From positions 1 to 37,789 of the forward strand of contig NZ_ANNU01000046.1 of the NCBI RefSeq assembly GCF_000346615.1: a stretch of 37,789 nucleotides of DNA, read 5' to 3'. A program made the position numbers and the translations under genes. Of the stretch, positions 8,590-17,678 are shown one piece after another (within the stretch, counting starts at the first letter, position 1; each line of letters opens with the position of its first letter). Source of the stretch: Nafulsella turpanensis ZLM-10. Lineage in GTDB: Bacteria > Bacteroidota > Bacteroidia > Cytophagales > Cyclobacteriaceae. The notes below the pieces were generated by a model that ran no database searches, was not told the origin of the DNA, and saw only the letters and a program-made list of their open reading frames with translations.

Positions 8590-10961
8590 GCTCTTCCGCT
8601 AATTTTAAGGGGCCACACATTTTCCGCCAGGGCCAGGCCTGCCGATTTTAAAATCCCCTTCACTTCTTTTTCATCATTCATAAAGTATTCCAGCAGCAGC
8701 GGAATTACCTTACGGTTCATTCGCTCCGCCAGGCCCTGCTTCTTATCCATAAAATAGGCGTGGCCTATCTGGAAGTCATGCCCTTTTAAGCTAATGATCT
8801 TTTCATTGATGCTTTTCAAGATATCGGCATCCGCTATTTCATGCCCTTCAATTTCATAGAGCGGATACATGGCTTCAAAATCAAATCTTCTGCGTAAGGC
8901 GATGTCCAGGAGTGCAATCGATTTGTCGGCAGTGTTCATGGTGCCAATAATGTAAAGATTGGAGGGCACTATAAATTCCTCCCCTGAAGGGAGACTGCAC
9001 TTCAAGGGTATGGTACCATGGGAGCGCTTATCCGGCTCAATCAGGGTGATTAACTCACCAAACACCCTGGAGATATTAGCCCTGTTAATTTCATCAATGA
9101 TGATAACATAGTTTTGCCTGCCACTCCGTTTTACATTTTGTTTACCATTTCGCAGAAGGATTTGCAGGAGCGGCTCGTAATAAGGTTGCAGGCCACTAAT
9201 AATAATTTCATTTTCGCCTCGCTCATACATCTTTTGGAGAGTGGCAATGCTTAAAGTATGGACTGATTCCCCCTGCTGCTTTCGGAATTCTATAGATTTA
9301 TTTGTTATTCCTGTGATGAAGAACTGGGCCTTTTTCATTTTTATAGGCATTTCAGCCACTTCACCCTCATTTAATGGACTGATAAATTCCTGGAAAACGG
9401 TATTAAAATCTCTCTTTGCTTTTTCTGGTTGTTCAGCCTCCACCATATTCAGCAAGGCCTTATCGGCGATGCGTTTGAACACGCCATCCTTTCGCTCAAA
9501 AGAGAGCCCCTGCCCATTTTCTGTATCTGGCCGCAGGCCTTGTATAAAGTCCTCGTAGCTGTAGTTTTGATGGAAGGTGATGAATTCAATTTTATCGCCA
9601 AGATTTTCATTAAAAATCCTTTGGGCTTCTGAGTAGTCGCTTATTTCCCGGCCTTCGACAATCTCTGCTGCTCTCAGGAGGGTGTGGTAGGTTTTGCCGG
9701 TGCCGGGAGGACCATAAAAAATAGTATTGAGTGGGTAGTCTATGGTGAGGGTAGACTTGTCATCATTCATGATTTCCATAAGCCATTCGTAGTACTTTTC
9801 ATGTTCCGTCACCTCAGATGGATACTTCGTGATATCCGTTAGCGTTTTCAATACCAGCTTATGGCCAGCCTTCCAGTTTCCTTTCTTTAACCAGCTAACT
9901 TTTCGACACTTTTGGAAAGTTTCCCTGCTCTCGTCGTAATAATAGTCGGACGTAACTTCCCCGTAGCCAAGTAACTCGCTTGTGCCTTTCTTAACAATGA
10001 TAATATCACCTTTGGCAATAGTGTTTTTGAAATTATAATTTGCAGCAGTATCATTTGTTTTGGCTCCATCTGTTTTCTCTAGCTCCTGGAGCTTTTTGGT
10101 GATTTCATCTTTGCTATGGTACTGGTTTAAATCACCGAGATAGTCCCATCCCAAACCCATAATCCCTTGCTCGTAGAATTCATCCCATTTCCCTGCTCCA
10201 TCCCCAGGAGCATAAAGCCAGTACTTTTTTTCTAAAAAGTTATTAAATTCAATCCATTTATTCCATGGTGCACTATATCGATTATTATCTTTTCTGTTCA
10301 GCTTTTCCCATTCACCTTTATATTTATTTTCCAACCTTAGGTTGATTTCACTTATGTCTTTGCTATTCCAGATACATATATCAGAATCACATATGCCTTT
10401 TTCAACCAGCCACTTCTCGATCTTCGGCATCCACTTTAGGTATTCTTCAGCAGTTTTTGACTGCGCAAGCTTATTATGCAGGAAATTCCTGAAGTCATTT
10501 ATTGTCTGCCGGTGATCACTTAAAGTAAGTAGCCGTTTAAAAGTATCTAAAGATAGCTCTCTTGAGATAACGCCCTGGGGATTGTCAAAGAATGAATATT
10601 GTAATGAATTTTCTTCCAGCCAGTAAGAATTTAAAATAATGTTCTTGATTAGTGGGGAATCAATTAGTTTATCAGAGTAAGATAAGGGCACTCTTAATGA
10701 ATCCCCTCCAAAATTTGATGAACCTTTAGCATACAATCGAACTCGGTCCTCATTCTCCTTCATCAATATGGGAGCTTCCATTACTTCTCCAAAAGCACAA
10801 ACCCGTGCCTCCCTTCCTGAAACCCACAGGACAAATCTATCGCCCGCCTGAATCTCGTTCTTGTGTTGCTTGTTTACAGTCCATGCCCCTGTATCATGGT
10901 CTCTTAACTCTGAAAGAATATCCCATGCATTTGGATTACAATGAAAAGCCCAGTACTTCAT
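8586..10961 (-). CDS. mcrB: McrB-family AAA+ GTPase with N-terminal EVE domain
   Basis: This 791-residue protein is the motor of the type IV pair. Residues 1-150 look like an EVE domain (KYWAFHCNPNAWDI, then AGDRFVLWVSGREARV), a fold that flips out and reads modified bases. Residues 245-395 form a second wHTH/EVE-like module that starts KYWLYAPGDGAGKWDEF. The AAA+ core has Walker A GPPGTGKT at 417-424, Walker B with IIIDEINRANISRVFGEL near 620-640, the McrB-type GTMNTADKSIALLD motif and an arginine finger in LRRRFDF. Two reader-like modules on one McrB are notable and suggest recognition of a modified base within a sequence context. It lies 34 bases after the deiminase gene and overlaps mcrC by four bases. 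Confidence 0.94.
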   Translation of the reverse strand: MKYWAFHCNPNAWDILSELRDHDTGAWTVNKQHKNEIQAGDRFVLWVSGREARVCAFGEVMEAPILMKENEDRVRLYAKGSSNFGGDSLRVPLSYSDKLIDSPLIKNIILNSYWLEENSLQYSFFDNPQGVISRELSLDTFKRLLTLSDHRQTINDFRNFLHNKLAQSKTAEEYLKWMPKIEKWLVEKGICDSDICIWNSKDISEINLRLENKYKGEWEKLNRKDNNRYSAPWNKWIEFNNFLEKKYWLYAPGDGAGKWDEFYEQGIMGLGWDYLGDLNQYHSKDEITKKLQELEKTDGAKTNDTAANYNFKNTIAKGDIIIVKKGTSELLGYGEVTSDYYYDESRETFQKCRKVSWLKKGNWKAGHKLVLKTLTDITKYPSEVTEHEKYYEWLMEIMNDDKSTLTIDYPLNTIFYGPPGTGKTYHTLLRAAEIVEGREISDYSEAQRIFNENLGDKIEFITFHQNYSYEDFIQGLRPDTENGQGLSFERKDGVFKRIADKALLNMVEAEQPEKAKRDFNTVFQEFISPLNEGEVAEMPIKMKKAQFFITGITNKSIEFRKQQGESVHTLSIATLQKMYERGENEIIISGLQPYYEPLLQILLRNGKQNVKRSGRQNYVIIIDEINRANISRVFGELITLIEPDKRSHGTIPLKCSLPSGEEFIVPSNLYIIGTMNTADKSIALLDIALRRRFDFEAMYPLYEIEGHEIADADILKSINEKIISLKGHDFQIGHAYFMDKKQGLAERMNRKVIPLLLEYFMNDEKEVKGILKSAGLALAENVWPLKISGRA

Positions 10962-10995
10962 TTCTATCTTTATCTAAGCTGCTGATAAAACCGTT

Positions 10996-11910
10996 TTAAT
11001 TTCTCGTCCAGCTAATACAATTAATTATGCCGCCCTCCGCTGCCAGCTCACTGGCTTCAATTCTTACTATATCTTTTTTGTACAGCTCCTTTAACTTCTC
11101 GGCGGCTACATTATCTTCTTTCTGACCAAATGCCGGCATAAGGATGCGGTCTTGCAGCTGGAGGAAGTTCAGGTAAATGCCTGCCGCATCTTTATCGCTG
11201 CTGTTTTCTGTAGCGGTATATGGAAGAGTATCCCATTGCAGACCGGCATTCCGCAGGGCCATCAGGAAAGCAAAGTACCATGCTTCTATTTGCCTGCCTT
11301 TGGCAGAGTTCTTCTTTTCCCTGATGAGCTTGTGCGCCTGCTCCAGCTCGGGCTGCAGGTCATTAATAAGTACCCTGCCGGCATCGATAAAACGCACCAG
11401 ACCATCGACATGGCCGGTGAAGTCGAAGGGGTATTGCGGTACGATGATGAGCTGGTCTACGGCTAAGGTATCCTTTAGAGCCTTTAGCAAATCTAACTCG
11501 TTTTTGTAATCATGGTTCTGCCGGTTATCTCTGAATACACGGTCGGAAACAATGGCTTTGCTGCCATGCAGTTCTACATTGCCGCCATCTAAAATGATAT
11601 CAGAGTAGGTTACCTGGTCTTCAGTTAAACCGAGTTCTTTGTGCAGGGCTTTAGCATCTGGTATCCGTTCGCGCCACTTTTTAGTGTCCGTCATATAACC
11701 GGGAGCGTATTTGAACTGTACCAGTTGGCCGGCGGCATTCCTTACCGGCAGGTAATCGCGGCACCAGGGATTCTTTTTGTGGTGCTGGATTTCCCGCAGC
11801 TGCCCGTTCAGCTTCTCCTTTAGTTGCTGATACACCTGCTGACCGTAGGTTTTTCCCTGGCTGCTTTTATCGCTGGATAAGGCACTGGCAATGTAGATGG
11901 ATTGATTCAT
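10996..11910 (-). CDS. Agmatine deiminase / peptidyl-arginine deiminase-family enzyme inside the restriction operon
   Basis: This 304-residue protein belongs to the guanidino-group-modifying superfamily that includes agmatine deiminase and Porphyromonas-type PAD. Visible motifs are WCRD at 49-52 (substrate carboxylate or guanidinium binding), DGGN at 108-111, GHVDG at 166-170 with the catalytic His and Asp, and a C-terminal catalytic Cys298 in EGGIINCIS. The full catalytic set is present, so it should be an active hydrolase on a guanidinium substrate. It is shorter than typical agmatine deiminases (about 350 residues). Its ATG overlaps the hsdS stop by four bases, so it is translated with the restriction subunits. 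Polyamine metabolism does not explain this position. It could modify arginine on a defence or phage protein, or be a passenger. The role is unknown. Confidence 0.88.
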   Translation of the reverse strand: MNQSIYIASALSSDKSSQGKTYGQQVYQQLKEKLNGQLREIQHHKKNPWCRDYLPVRNAAGQLVQFKYAPGYMTDTKKWRERIPDAKALHKELGLTEDQVTYSDIILDGGNVELHGSKAIVSDRVFRDNRQNHDYKNELDLLKALKDTLAVDQLIIVPQYPFDFTGHVDGLVRFIDAGRVLINDLQPELEQAHKLIREKKNSAKGRQIEAWYFAFLMALRNAGLQWDTLPYTATENSSDKDAAGIYLNFLQLQDRILMPAFGQKEDNVAAEKLKELYKKDIVRIEASELAAEGGIINCISWTRN

Positions 11911-13028
11911 GCCGGCTCCAAGGTTTGGGTTAGTTCACCTTTGAAAGCTCGTTGAAGGAGGCTGTTAAATAGTTCTTCGGATTTCTGAAGGCTTTCCTCT
12001 GCCTGCTTTTTTTGTTCTTCAATAATATTGAGTCTTCGATAGTATAAATTTTGCAGCTCAAAAGGTGGCAACATAATTTCATAAGACCTGATATCATCGA
12101 AATTTAAGCCTGCTTTTACTCCACCTTTATTCAATATTTGAAATAGGGTTTGGCCTCCGCTTGTGGCAATATAAGCGCTAACATAATAGGGATTTACCTC
12201 GTCATTTAGCCTTAATATAGCCAAATGTTGATTAATGTGAGCTTTTGGGAAGGTAGGCGGGATGACAGCAGTTCTACCAAGGTCAGCGGTTATAGATAAA
12301 ACCACATCACCTGCTTCTACTTTTGTTCTTTTGGATTCAGCACTTTCTGGAGCTTCTACAAATGTCAAATCATCTAACCTTAGCTGGTTATATCCTACGT
12401 TCTGAATCCTTAAGAATATATCTCCATTATCCGAGTAGTACTTTGACCATCCCCGTGAGCCACTGGTTAGGAAGCTTAAGATTCTGCTGAGTTCCTTTCT
12501 TTCCCAGCCCTTTGGATTTGTTACGGGGTCGCCAAACATGTTCAGAAAGAGGGATTGGATAAGCTCCTCGTATTTGGTGATAAGGGCTTTGTCTTTCTGG
12601 CGCAGGGCATCGGCCGCATCCAGTATAGCCGCTATTTTCTTTTGCTCCTCCAGGGGCGGGAGGGGGATTTCAATTTTAAGTAGGTCTGCTTTCGTTAAGC
12701 TTGGTAATGTGGTTGCCTTATTGTGCTTTAGAAAGTTATAGGTCAAACAAAAATAATAAAGATACTTAGAGTCTAAGTTGGTCTTTGCGCATAATCCAAA
12801 TGCAGTATCTACATTCCAGAATTTCGTTTTAACGTAAATGGGATTGTTAATGGAGCCTTTGCGACCAATGATTGTAGTTCCTGCCTCACACAAATAATCA
12901 TTCGCGTATCCCATGATTCCTCCACTCCCATAGATAGGGAAAGGCCCATTAGGGTCAGCAACGGCTTTTTGGTTTTTACCATTCTTAATAGTGAGAACTT
13001 CCTCCCAAGTTGATTTCTTCCATCTCAT
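11907..13028 (-). CDS. hsdS: Type I restriction-modification specificity subunit S
   Basis: This 373-residue HsdS determines the DNA target of the HsdMR complex. It has two target-recognition domains, roughly residues 1-125 and 170-320. Each is followed by a conserved helical spacer: the first contains PLPPLEEQKKIAAILDAAD, the second contains a similar LPPFELQN stretch and ends in LFNSLLQRAFKGEL. The half-repeat layout means a bipartite recognition sequence. It overlaps hsdM upstream and the deiminase gene downstream by four bases each. The sequence does not reveal which site it reads. Confidence 0.95.
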   Translation of the reverse strand: MRWKKSTWEEVLTIKNGKNQKAVADPNGPFPIYGSGGIMGYANDYLCEAGTTIIGRKGSINNPIYVKTKFWNVDTAFGLCAKTNLDSKYLYYFCLTYNFLKHNKATTLPSLTKADLLKIEIPLPPLEEQKKIAAILDAADALRQKDKALITKYEELIQSLFLNMFGDPVTNPKGWERKELSRILSFLTSGSRGWSKYYSDNGDIFLRIQNVGYNQLRLDDLTFVEAPESAESKRTKVEAGDVVLSITADLGRTAVIPPTFPKAHINQHLAILRLNDEVNPYYVSAYIATSGGQTLFQILNKGGVKAGLNFDDIRSYEIMLPPFELQNLYYRRLNIIEEQKKQAEESLQKSEELFNSLLQRAFKGELTQTLEPA

Positions 13029-14512
13029 CCTAATAGCTCCTCCAAGGCTTTTAATGCTTCTTTCCTCTCGGCATCCAGCTGTTTAATTGCTGCAATAATA
13101 TCCGCAGGGGCGGCATATTCCACTTCCTCGTACACCACCTTTTTGTAGCGGTTGATGCTCAGGTCCCAGTCATTGGCTTTAATTTCTTTGAAGGGCACCA
13201 GGAAACTCTTGTCTGTCCGCTTGCGGTTTGCCTCGCCCTCCATCTGGTGAAAGCGCTGCAGGATGTCAGGTATATCGTTTTCGGGTACCGGGCTGCGCTT
13301 ATCATCCAGGCTGAAGCCATCGGCCTGCATATCGTAGAACCAAACATTATCTGTTCCGCCGCTGCCGGTTTTCGTGAAGAACAGGATGGCAGTACTTACT
13401 CCTGCATAGGGCTTAAATACGCCCGAAGGCATTTTAATTACCGCATCCAGCTTATGCTTTTCAATGATCTCCTGCCGGATTTGCTTATGGGCAGTACTGC
13501 TGCCGAAGAGCACCCCATCCGGCACAATTACCGCACAGCGGCCGCCGGTTTTGAGCATGCGGAGCATGAGGCCGAGGAAGAGGAGCTCGGTCTTTTTGGT
13601 CTTGACGGTTTTCAGCAGGGAGCTTTCCACGCTGTCATAGTCGAGGCTCCCTTTAAAAGGAGGATTGGCCAGAATTAGCGAGTATTTTTCCCGCTCCTCC
13701 GCATTACTTTCGCTGAGTGCATCTTTTCCTTTAAGCGTAGGGCTGTCGATGCCATGTAGCTGCAGGTTCATAGCGGCAATACGCAGCATGGTGCTGTCGA
13801 ACTCCACGCCGGTAAACATGGCAGAATTGTAATGCTCGCGGAAGCTTTTATCGTGGAACCAGTCGGCCTGCTTTTCGTGCACATATTCCCCTGCCGCTAC
13901 AAGGAAGCCGGCCGTCCCGCAGCTGGGGTCGCAGATGGTATCGTTGATCTTCGGCTCCACCATGTCCACCATCATTTTAATGATGTGGCGGGGGGTACGG
14001 AACTGTCCATTCGTGCCGGCAGAGGCAATTTTGGAGAGCAGGTATTCGTAGAGATCGCCCTTGGTATCGCGGTCCTCCATCTGGATTTTATCGATCATCT
14101 GCACCACCTGGTCGAGCAGGCGGGGCGTCGGGATCATAAAGGTCGCTCCTTTCATATACTGTGCAAAAACACCGGCATTCGCACCTAAGCTTTTCATATG
14201 GTCGAAGGCCGTAAGCCGCTCGCCGCTGTTGACTTCAATGCCTTTGGTGAAAAGGTCAAACATCACCTCCGGGTCCTTCTGCTTGAAGTGGCTCCAGCGC
14301 AGGGCTGCCTGTTCGGCAGTAAAGAAAGGGTGCTGCATCGGAATGCCCACCAGGTTCGCTTTCTTCTCTTCCAGCATCTGCCGCTCATCGAGGCGTCGCA
14401 TAAAAAGCAGGTAAGTAAATTGCTCAATTACTGTTAAAGGATTACTGATTCCGCCTGTCCAGAAGGCATTCCATATTTTATCGACCTGGGATTTTAATTC
14501 GCCTGTTATCAT
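13025..14512 (-). CDS. hsdM: Type I DNA N6-adenine methyltransferase subunit M
   Basis: This 495-residue HsdM transfers a methyl group from S-adenosylmethionine to adenine in the site chosen by HsdS and protects the host DNA. The N-terminal helical domain (LTVIEQFTYLLFMRRLDE) is typical. The SAM-binding motif DPSCGTAGFLVAAGEY lies near 193-208 and the catalytic NPPF near 281-284. The C-terminus ends in the coiled region that contacts HsdS. It is the first gene of the seven-gene operon ending in hsdR, and its stop overlaps the hsdS start by four bases. Its 310-base leader carries a palindrome-rich element also found upstream of the next operon. Confidence 0.96.
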   Translation of the reverse strand: MITGELKSQVDKIWNAFWTGGISNPLTVIEQFTYLLFMRRLDERQMLEEKKANLVGIPMQHPFFTAEQAALRWSHFKQKDPEVMFDLFTKGIEVNSGERLTAFDHMKSLGANAGVFAQYMKGATFMIPTPRLLDQVVQMIDKIQMEDRDTKGDLYEYLLSKIASAGTNGQFRTPRHIIKMMVDMVEPKINDTICDPSCGTAGFLVAAGEYVHEKQADWFHDKSFREHYNSAMFTGVEFDSTMLRIAAMNLQLHGIDSPTLKGKDALSESNAEEREKYSLILANPPFKGSLDYDSVESSLLKTVKTKKTELLFLGLMLRMLKTGGRCAVIVPDGVLFGSSTAHKQIRQEIIEKHKLDAVIKMPSGVFKPYAGVSTAILFFTKTGSGGTDNVWFYDMQADGFSLDDKRSPVPENDIPDILQRFHQMEGEANRKRTDKSFLVPFKEIKANDWDLSINRYKKVVYEEVEYAAPADIIAAIKQLDAERKEALKALEELLG

Positions 14513-14662
14513 CTGTGGATTATGTAGTTACCGCCCCTAATAGCGGAATTATCCTATTGAAAGCCTGTAAACAGCTTTTTTAGATGGTTAAACTAAGGCT
14601 TTTTGAGTTGGGAAGCAAGAAGGGAAAAGAGAATTGATGGATGGTGTTAAGCTATAAAGAGT

Positions 14663-14675
14663 GTCAAAATTTGAC
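14663..14675. promoter_or_regulatory. Near-perfect palindrome GTCAAAATTTGAC, possible operator for hsdM
   Basis: Six-base arms GTCAAA and TTTGAC flank a single central A, about 150 bases upstream of the hsdM start codon. The shape suits a dimeric regulator. No regulator gene is identified in the window, so the role is inferred from position and symmetry. Confidence 0.35.
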
Positions 14676-14724
14676 CATGACATATCCACCTCCCTCTTGA
14701 AAAATAACAGATTTTTAACCTGAA

Positions 14725-14754
14725 TTGAATCGTTAAGATTAACGTTAATTAACG
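14725..14754. repeat. 30-bp duplicated element, copy 1, upstream of hsdM
   Basis: This copy differs by one base from the element at 18474-18503. It contains the perfect 12-bp palindrome CGTTAATTAACG (14743-14754), directly after a second inverted pair (CGTTAA and TTAACG separated by two bases). Both copies have the same orientation and lie upstream of a minus-strand operon. Two explanations fit: a shared operator, or direct repeats left by insertion of the cassette between them. Confidence 0.8.
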
Positions 14755-14822
14755 CCCGTTCTATTCATATGGTAGATTGGCTGCAACAAAAAAATTATTA
14801 TGCATTATTCGGCCAGCCTTTC

Positions 14823-15689
14823 TTACTTCCTGGCAGCATAGCAGGCATCTTTAAAAGCCCGGACATCTTTGATAAAGCCTGATATTTCAGGAATAAGCAT
14901 TTTCTTTTCATTTACCCGTAGCTTATCCAGAAAGGCATTTGAAAGGCGGTTTTTAGTCCATGCACCAATCATATTATGGTAGCCACCGCTCCCATTTAAC
15001 AATTCATATTCTAAATAGCCTGATTTGAAAAATTCGGAAGACGCTGAAGAGAAGAATACTGCTTCATCCTGAGAAATTATTCCTGATAGGTAAACCTTAT
15101 TCTCAACTTTATCAATCGCAAGGGTGAATTGGTTTGAACAAGCATTGATATTGAAACAACCATTTTTGAAATAAACACGAGCCTGCCCATTGGCATCATT
15201 GGCGATATAATTCTCCAGAGCAACCGCAAACTTTTCTTTGCTTAAATACAAATCATCTGCATCAGGCTTTTCTTTTACCTCGTTGGGAATGATGAAATCT
15301 CTCACAAACCTTTTTAGCTCCTCCAGCTCTTCCTGACTATCCAACTTACAACCAATTTCGATAGAATTACTGTTTGAACTTGACAAAAGATTCATGGAAG
15401 AAATGACACCATTTGTTTCATTAAAATAAAACTTCGCATGCAGGTTATTAATTAGTCTTGCGTTTATCCCGAGACTTTCAACCTCCTCCCAGCTTTTTAC
15501 ATTTTCTGGCTCATTTCTAACGAAAAAATCTATTCTTATACCACGCTTCCTAGCATTTTCAAGTTCATTAGCAATTCTTGCCCAGTGTTGAAAATTCACA
15601 TATGGAGAAACGATAATAAGATATTGTTTAGCTTCATAGATTAGGTCCAGTATTTCTGTGCTAATCTTGTGGGGTTGCAGTATTTTCAT
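14823..15689 (-). CDS. Phospholipase D-fold (HKD) nuclease-like protein
   Basis: This 288-residue protein has one PLD-type active-site segment, HAKFYF with His84 and Lys86, followed by the Ser/Asn-rich strand GVISSMNLLSSSNSN (94-108) and Glu111. Residues 19-60 give the usual first strand (YLIIVSPYVNF) and second strand (IRIDFFVRN) of the fold. PLD-fold proteins with one HKD motif act as dimers; BfiI-like restriction enzymes and several defence effectors cut DNA this way. Residues 165-288 are a C-terminal domain that I do not recognise. It is the last gene of the four-gene nuclease cassette and starts 96 bases after the preceding gene, so it may have its own promoter. Confidence 0.8.
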   Translation of the reverse strand: MKILQPHKISTEILDLIYEAKQYLIIVSPYVNFQHWARIANELENARKRGIRIDFFVRNEPENVKSWEEVESLGINARLINNLHAKFYFNETNGVISSMNLLSSSNSNSIEIGCKLDSQEELEELKRFVRDFIIPNEVKEKPDADDLYLSKEKFAVALENYIANDANGQARVYFKNGCFNINACSNQFTLAIDKVENKVYLSGIISQDEAVFFSSASSEFFKSGYLEYELLNGSGGYHNMIGAWTKNRLSNAFLDKLRVNEKKMLIPEISGFIKDVRAFKDACYAARK

Positions 15690-15785
15690 TTATTCTCTTA
15701 GCAATAGGTAATGCCATTAATTAATTCGCTCTTTGTTACTTACCCTAACAAGCCAAAGACAACCAAATTATCCTCTCTTCTCCCT

Positions 15786-16376
15786 TCACGATTTAGAAAT
15801 AATATCTAAAAATTGTTCGCCTAATTCATTCTTGGAATAAAAGAAAGGCATTGGTAGATTTCCTATACCACGCATAGCATCACTTCGGCCTGAAGCCATT
15901 TCATTTAGAAGGTTATTTGATGCCAATTTCTTAACACTCAATTTTACAACCTCCTTAGGCACCTCTCGCTCCTCAAAGAAGCTACATACTTCATGTATAG
16001 AAGTTGCATTTGATTTTTTATTCCCATAAATATGAGTAAAAACCGTTAAATCAAATGCCGTCAGCCCTTCCAGAATCTTCAGGTAATTCTCCATGTAATC
16101 CTGGTAAGTGAAATTGGTCGCCAACTTAACCAGCAGGTTCTTCCATCTTACTATCTTTTCACTATGAGATTCTGATGCCACTTGTTCGATAATCCAGTAG
16201 AATTGTTTTTCCAAACCTTTATTTCGCCCAATTTGCGACAAATCTTTTTGTTCCTCTAATAGCATCTTAAAGAACTCGTCAACATTATTTCGCTTAAAGG
16301 AAGAGTAGGATTGTAACAACAGAGTAACGGTCTGAATACCTAATCCGGTGTAAACTTCGATTTGCTTACTATCCAT
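15786..16376 (-). CDS. Helical protein of unknown function in the nuclease cassette
   Basis: This 196-residue protein has no catalytic motif that I recognise. It appears all-helical. Residues 107-160 (LTAFDLTVFTHIYG through VKKLASNNLLNE) look like a winged-helix unit, and the C-terminus (YSKNELGEQFLDII) resembles the last segment of DUF4393/Abi-alpha-type proteins. It has no membrane helix or signal peptide. It lies 12 bases after the PD-(D/E)XK nuclease gene, so the two are likely translated together. It could be a DNA-binding partner or an inhibitor of the nuclease. Its function is unknown. Confidence 0.75.
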   Translation of the reverse strand: MDSKQIEVYTGLGIQTVTLLLQSYSSFKRNNVDEFFKMLLEEQKDLSQIGRNKGLEKQFYWIIEQVASESHSEKIVRWKNLLVKLATNFTYQDYMENYLKILEGLTAFDLTVFTHIYGNKKSNATSIHEVCSFFEEREVPKEVVKLSVKKLASNNLLNEMASGRSDAMRGIGNLPMPFFYSKNELGEQFLDIISKS

Positions 16377-16388
16377 TAATGTATGGCT

Positions 16389-17639
16389 TTATTTATCCTC
16401 CAGAGTTACTACTGTTTTTTGTCCTTCCAGGTATCGCACCAGCGGAACTTTATACTGATCCAGGTAATCCTCCGTCTCCGTTACAATGTGCTCTGCAAAT
16501 CGCCTCCGAAAGTCTGAATCCCGATGCAGTTGCTGGATGGTTTTCGCACTGCTCATATTAGCCGGGAAACCTTCAAAATGGCTATATTTAAACACATTGA
16601 TCCACCAGTCTCCAAGAACCGCCTTGTTTTCCTTTAACCCCGCAAACTCTTTATCTTTTGCATGAGGATTCTTAATCCCAATAAAGAGCTGTCCTCCGAA
16701 GTGCCCCTGCCCACTGAAGCTCTCTATTCCGAAATACAATTGAGCACTTTCCTGACCCTGCGGCCGGAGGTGCAGGCTGGACCATTTCTCAGAGGCTGGT
16801 CTGGCTTCCTTTACCTGATAGGATTGGCTGAACTTTTCCTTCAGTAGGGCAAACACCTCCTGCCGGAACTGTTCTGCTGCTTTCTGGCCTGCCTTTACAA
16901 AATTGGCCTGGATAAAAGAAGCTTCCACATAGTGGTGGAGCATGGCATCCAATAATTCATTCTCTGATGTTCTGTCCATGGTATAGGTGAGTTTTCGGAT
17001 CAATACAAGATATTGGCGTAGGCTTTCCCGCACTACAGGATGTTCAGCGGCCTCTTTGATACAGCCCTCCAGCCATTCGGTAATGTGCTCCTTATAGGAA
17101 AGAAGGAAATAGTCCTCTCCCGCAATCAAATTACCACAACTCTTCAGGGAGGGTTCGATGCCCTTTAAGGTCAGGTAGTACACTTTATTTCTTTCCTGTT
17201 GATGGTTGCAGTAGCGCTCCAGCTGGGCCGGCTGATCTGCTGCGTAGATCTTATTTTCCACCGAGATGATATTTCCCCTCCCGTCCCGGATATAAATATC
17301 TATCCTACCTCCGGTTTTTGCCTTATTATCCTTAAAGCCGATGTGTTTTTCAGTAGTTACGGAAGCCGTCCGTAAGTCCAGCTTCCATGTTTTCTGCTCC
17401 GTTTCCCTTTCGACAATTTCCAGAAAAATCTTCAGAAAGACAGCCCCAAGACCGTGGCTCCCTTTTGGGTTGAGGAGTTCGGTCAGAAAGGCGGAATGGG
17501 TTTCATTTTCCCTGCTTTCCATTTTCAGAATGGAAAAGACATTAAAGCGTTCTCCCTTCCACTTTTCCTTTTCTCTTTTGTGCTGGAGTATTCTTCCCGT
17601 GGTTTTTAGAAGCTGCCGAAGCTCTTTGTCTGTTATCAT
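16389..17639 (-). CDS. PD-(D/E)XK nuclease superfamily protein (PDDEXK_4 type)
   Basis: This 416-residue protein matches the PDDEXK_4 pattern of defence-island nucleases. It has the RENETHSAFLTELLNPKGSHG motif region (43-62, supplying the first acidic residue), GGRIDIYI with Asp114, VENKI with Glu128-Asn-Lys130, and the AADQPAQLERY helix (133-143). All three parts of the active site are intact. The C-terminal half has no recognised domain. It is 39 bases downstream of the first gene of the cassette and 12 bases upstream of the helical protein. Such proteins are often found near restriction systems, but few have been studied. Confidence 0.88.
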   Translation of the reverse strand: MITDKELRQLLKTTGRILQHKREKEKWKGERFNVFSILKMESRENETHSAFLTELLNPKGSHGLGAVFLKIFLEIVERETEQKTWKLDLRTASVTTEKHIGFKDNKAKTGGRIDIYIRDGRGNIISVENKIYAADQPAQLERYCNHQQERNKVYYLTLKGIEPSLKSCGNLIAGEDYFLLSYKEHITEWLEGCIKEAAEHPVVRESLRQYLVLIRKLTYTMDRTSENELLDAMLHHYVEASFIQANFVKAGQKAAEQFRQEVFALLKEKFSQSYQVKEARPASEKWSSLHLRPQGQESAQLYFGIESFSGQGHFGGQLFIGIKNPHAKDKEFAGLKENKAVLGDWWINVFKYSHFEGFPANMSSAKTIQQLHRDSDFRRRFAEHIVTETEDYLDQYKVPLVRYLEGQKTVVTLEDK

Positions 17640-17678
17640 AATTCCTTTACTAATATCCTCTGGTTTACCTCAAATCCT

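Larger units (their letters stand above)
14513..14822. promoter_or_regulatory. 310-base leader of the hsdM operon with two inverted repeats
   Basis: There is no gene here. Reading toward hsdM, the region holds the 30-base element at 14725-14754 and then the near-palindrome GTCAAAATTTGAC at 14663-14675 (6-bp arms around one base). Both are about the right size for dimeric repressor sites, and a restriction operon is expected to be controlled. The -35 and -10 boxes cannot be placed with confidence. Confidence 0.5.

Noticed and set aside
13247-14437. Several plus-strand frames over hsdM
   Set aside because: They overlap an intact methyltransferase with all motifs and have no family features.
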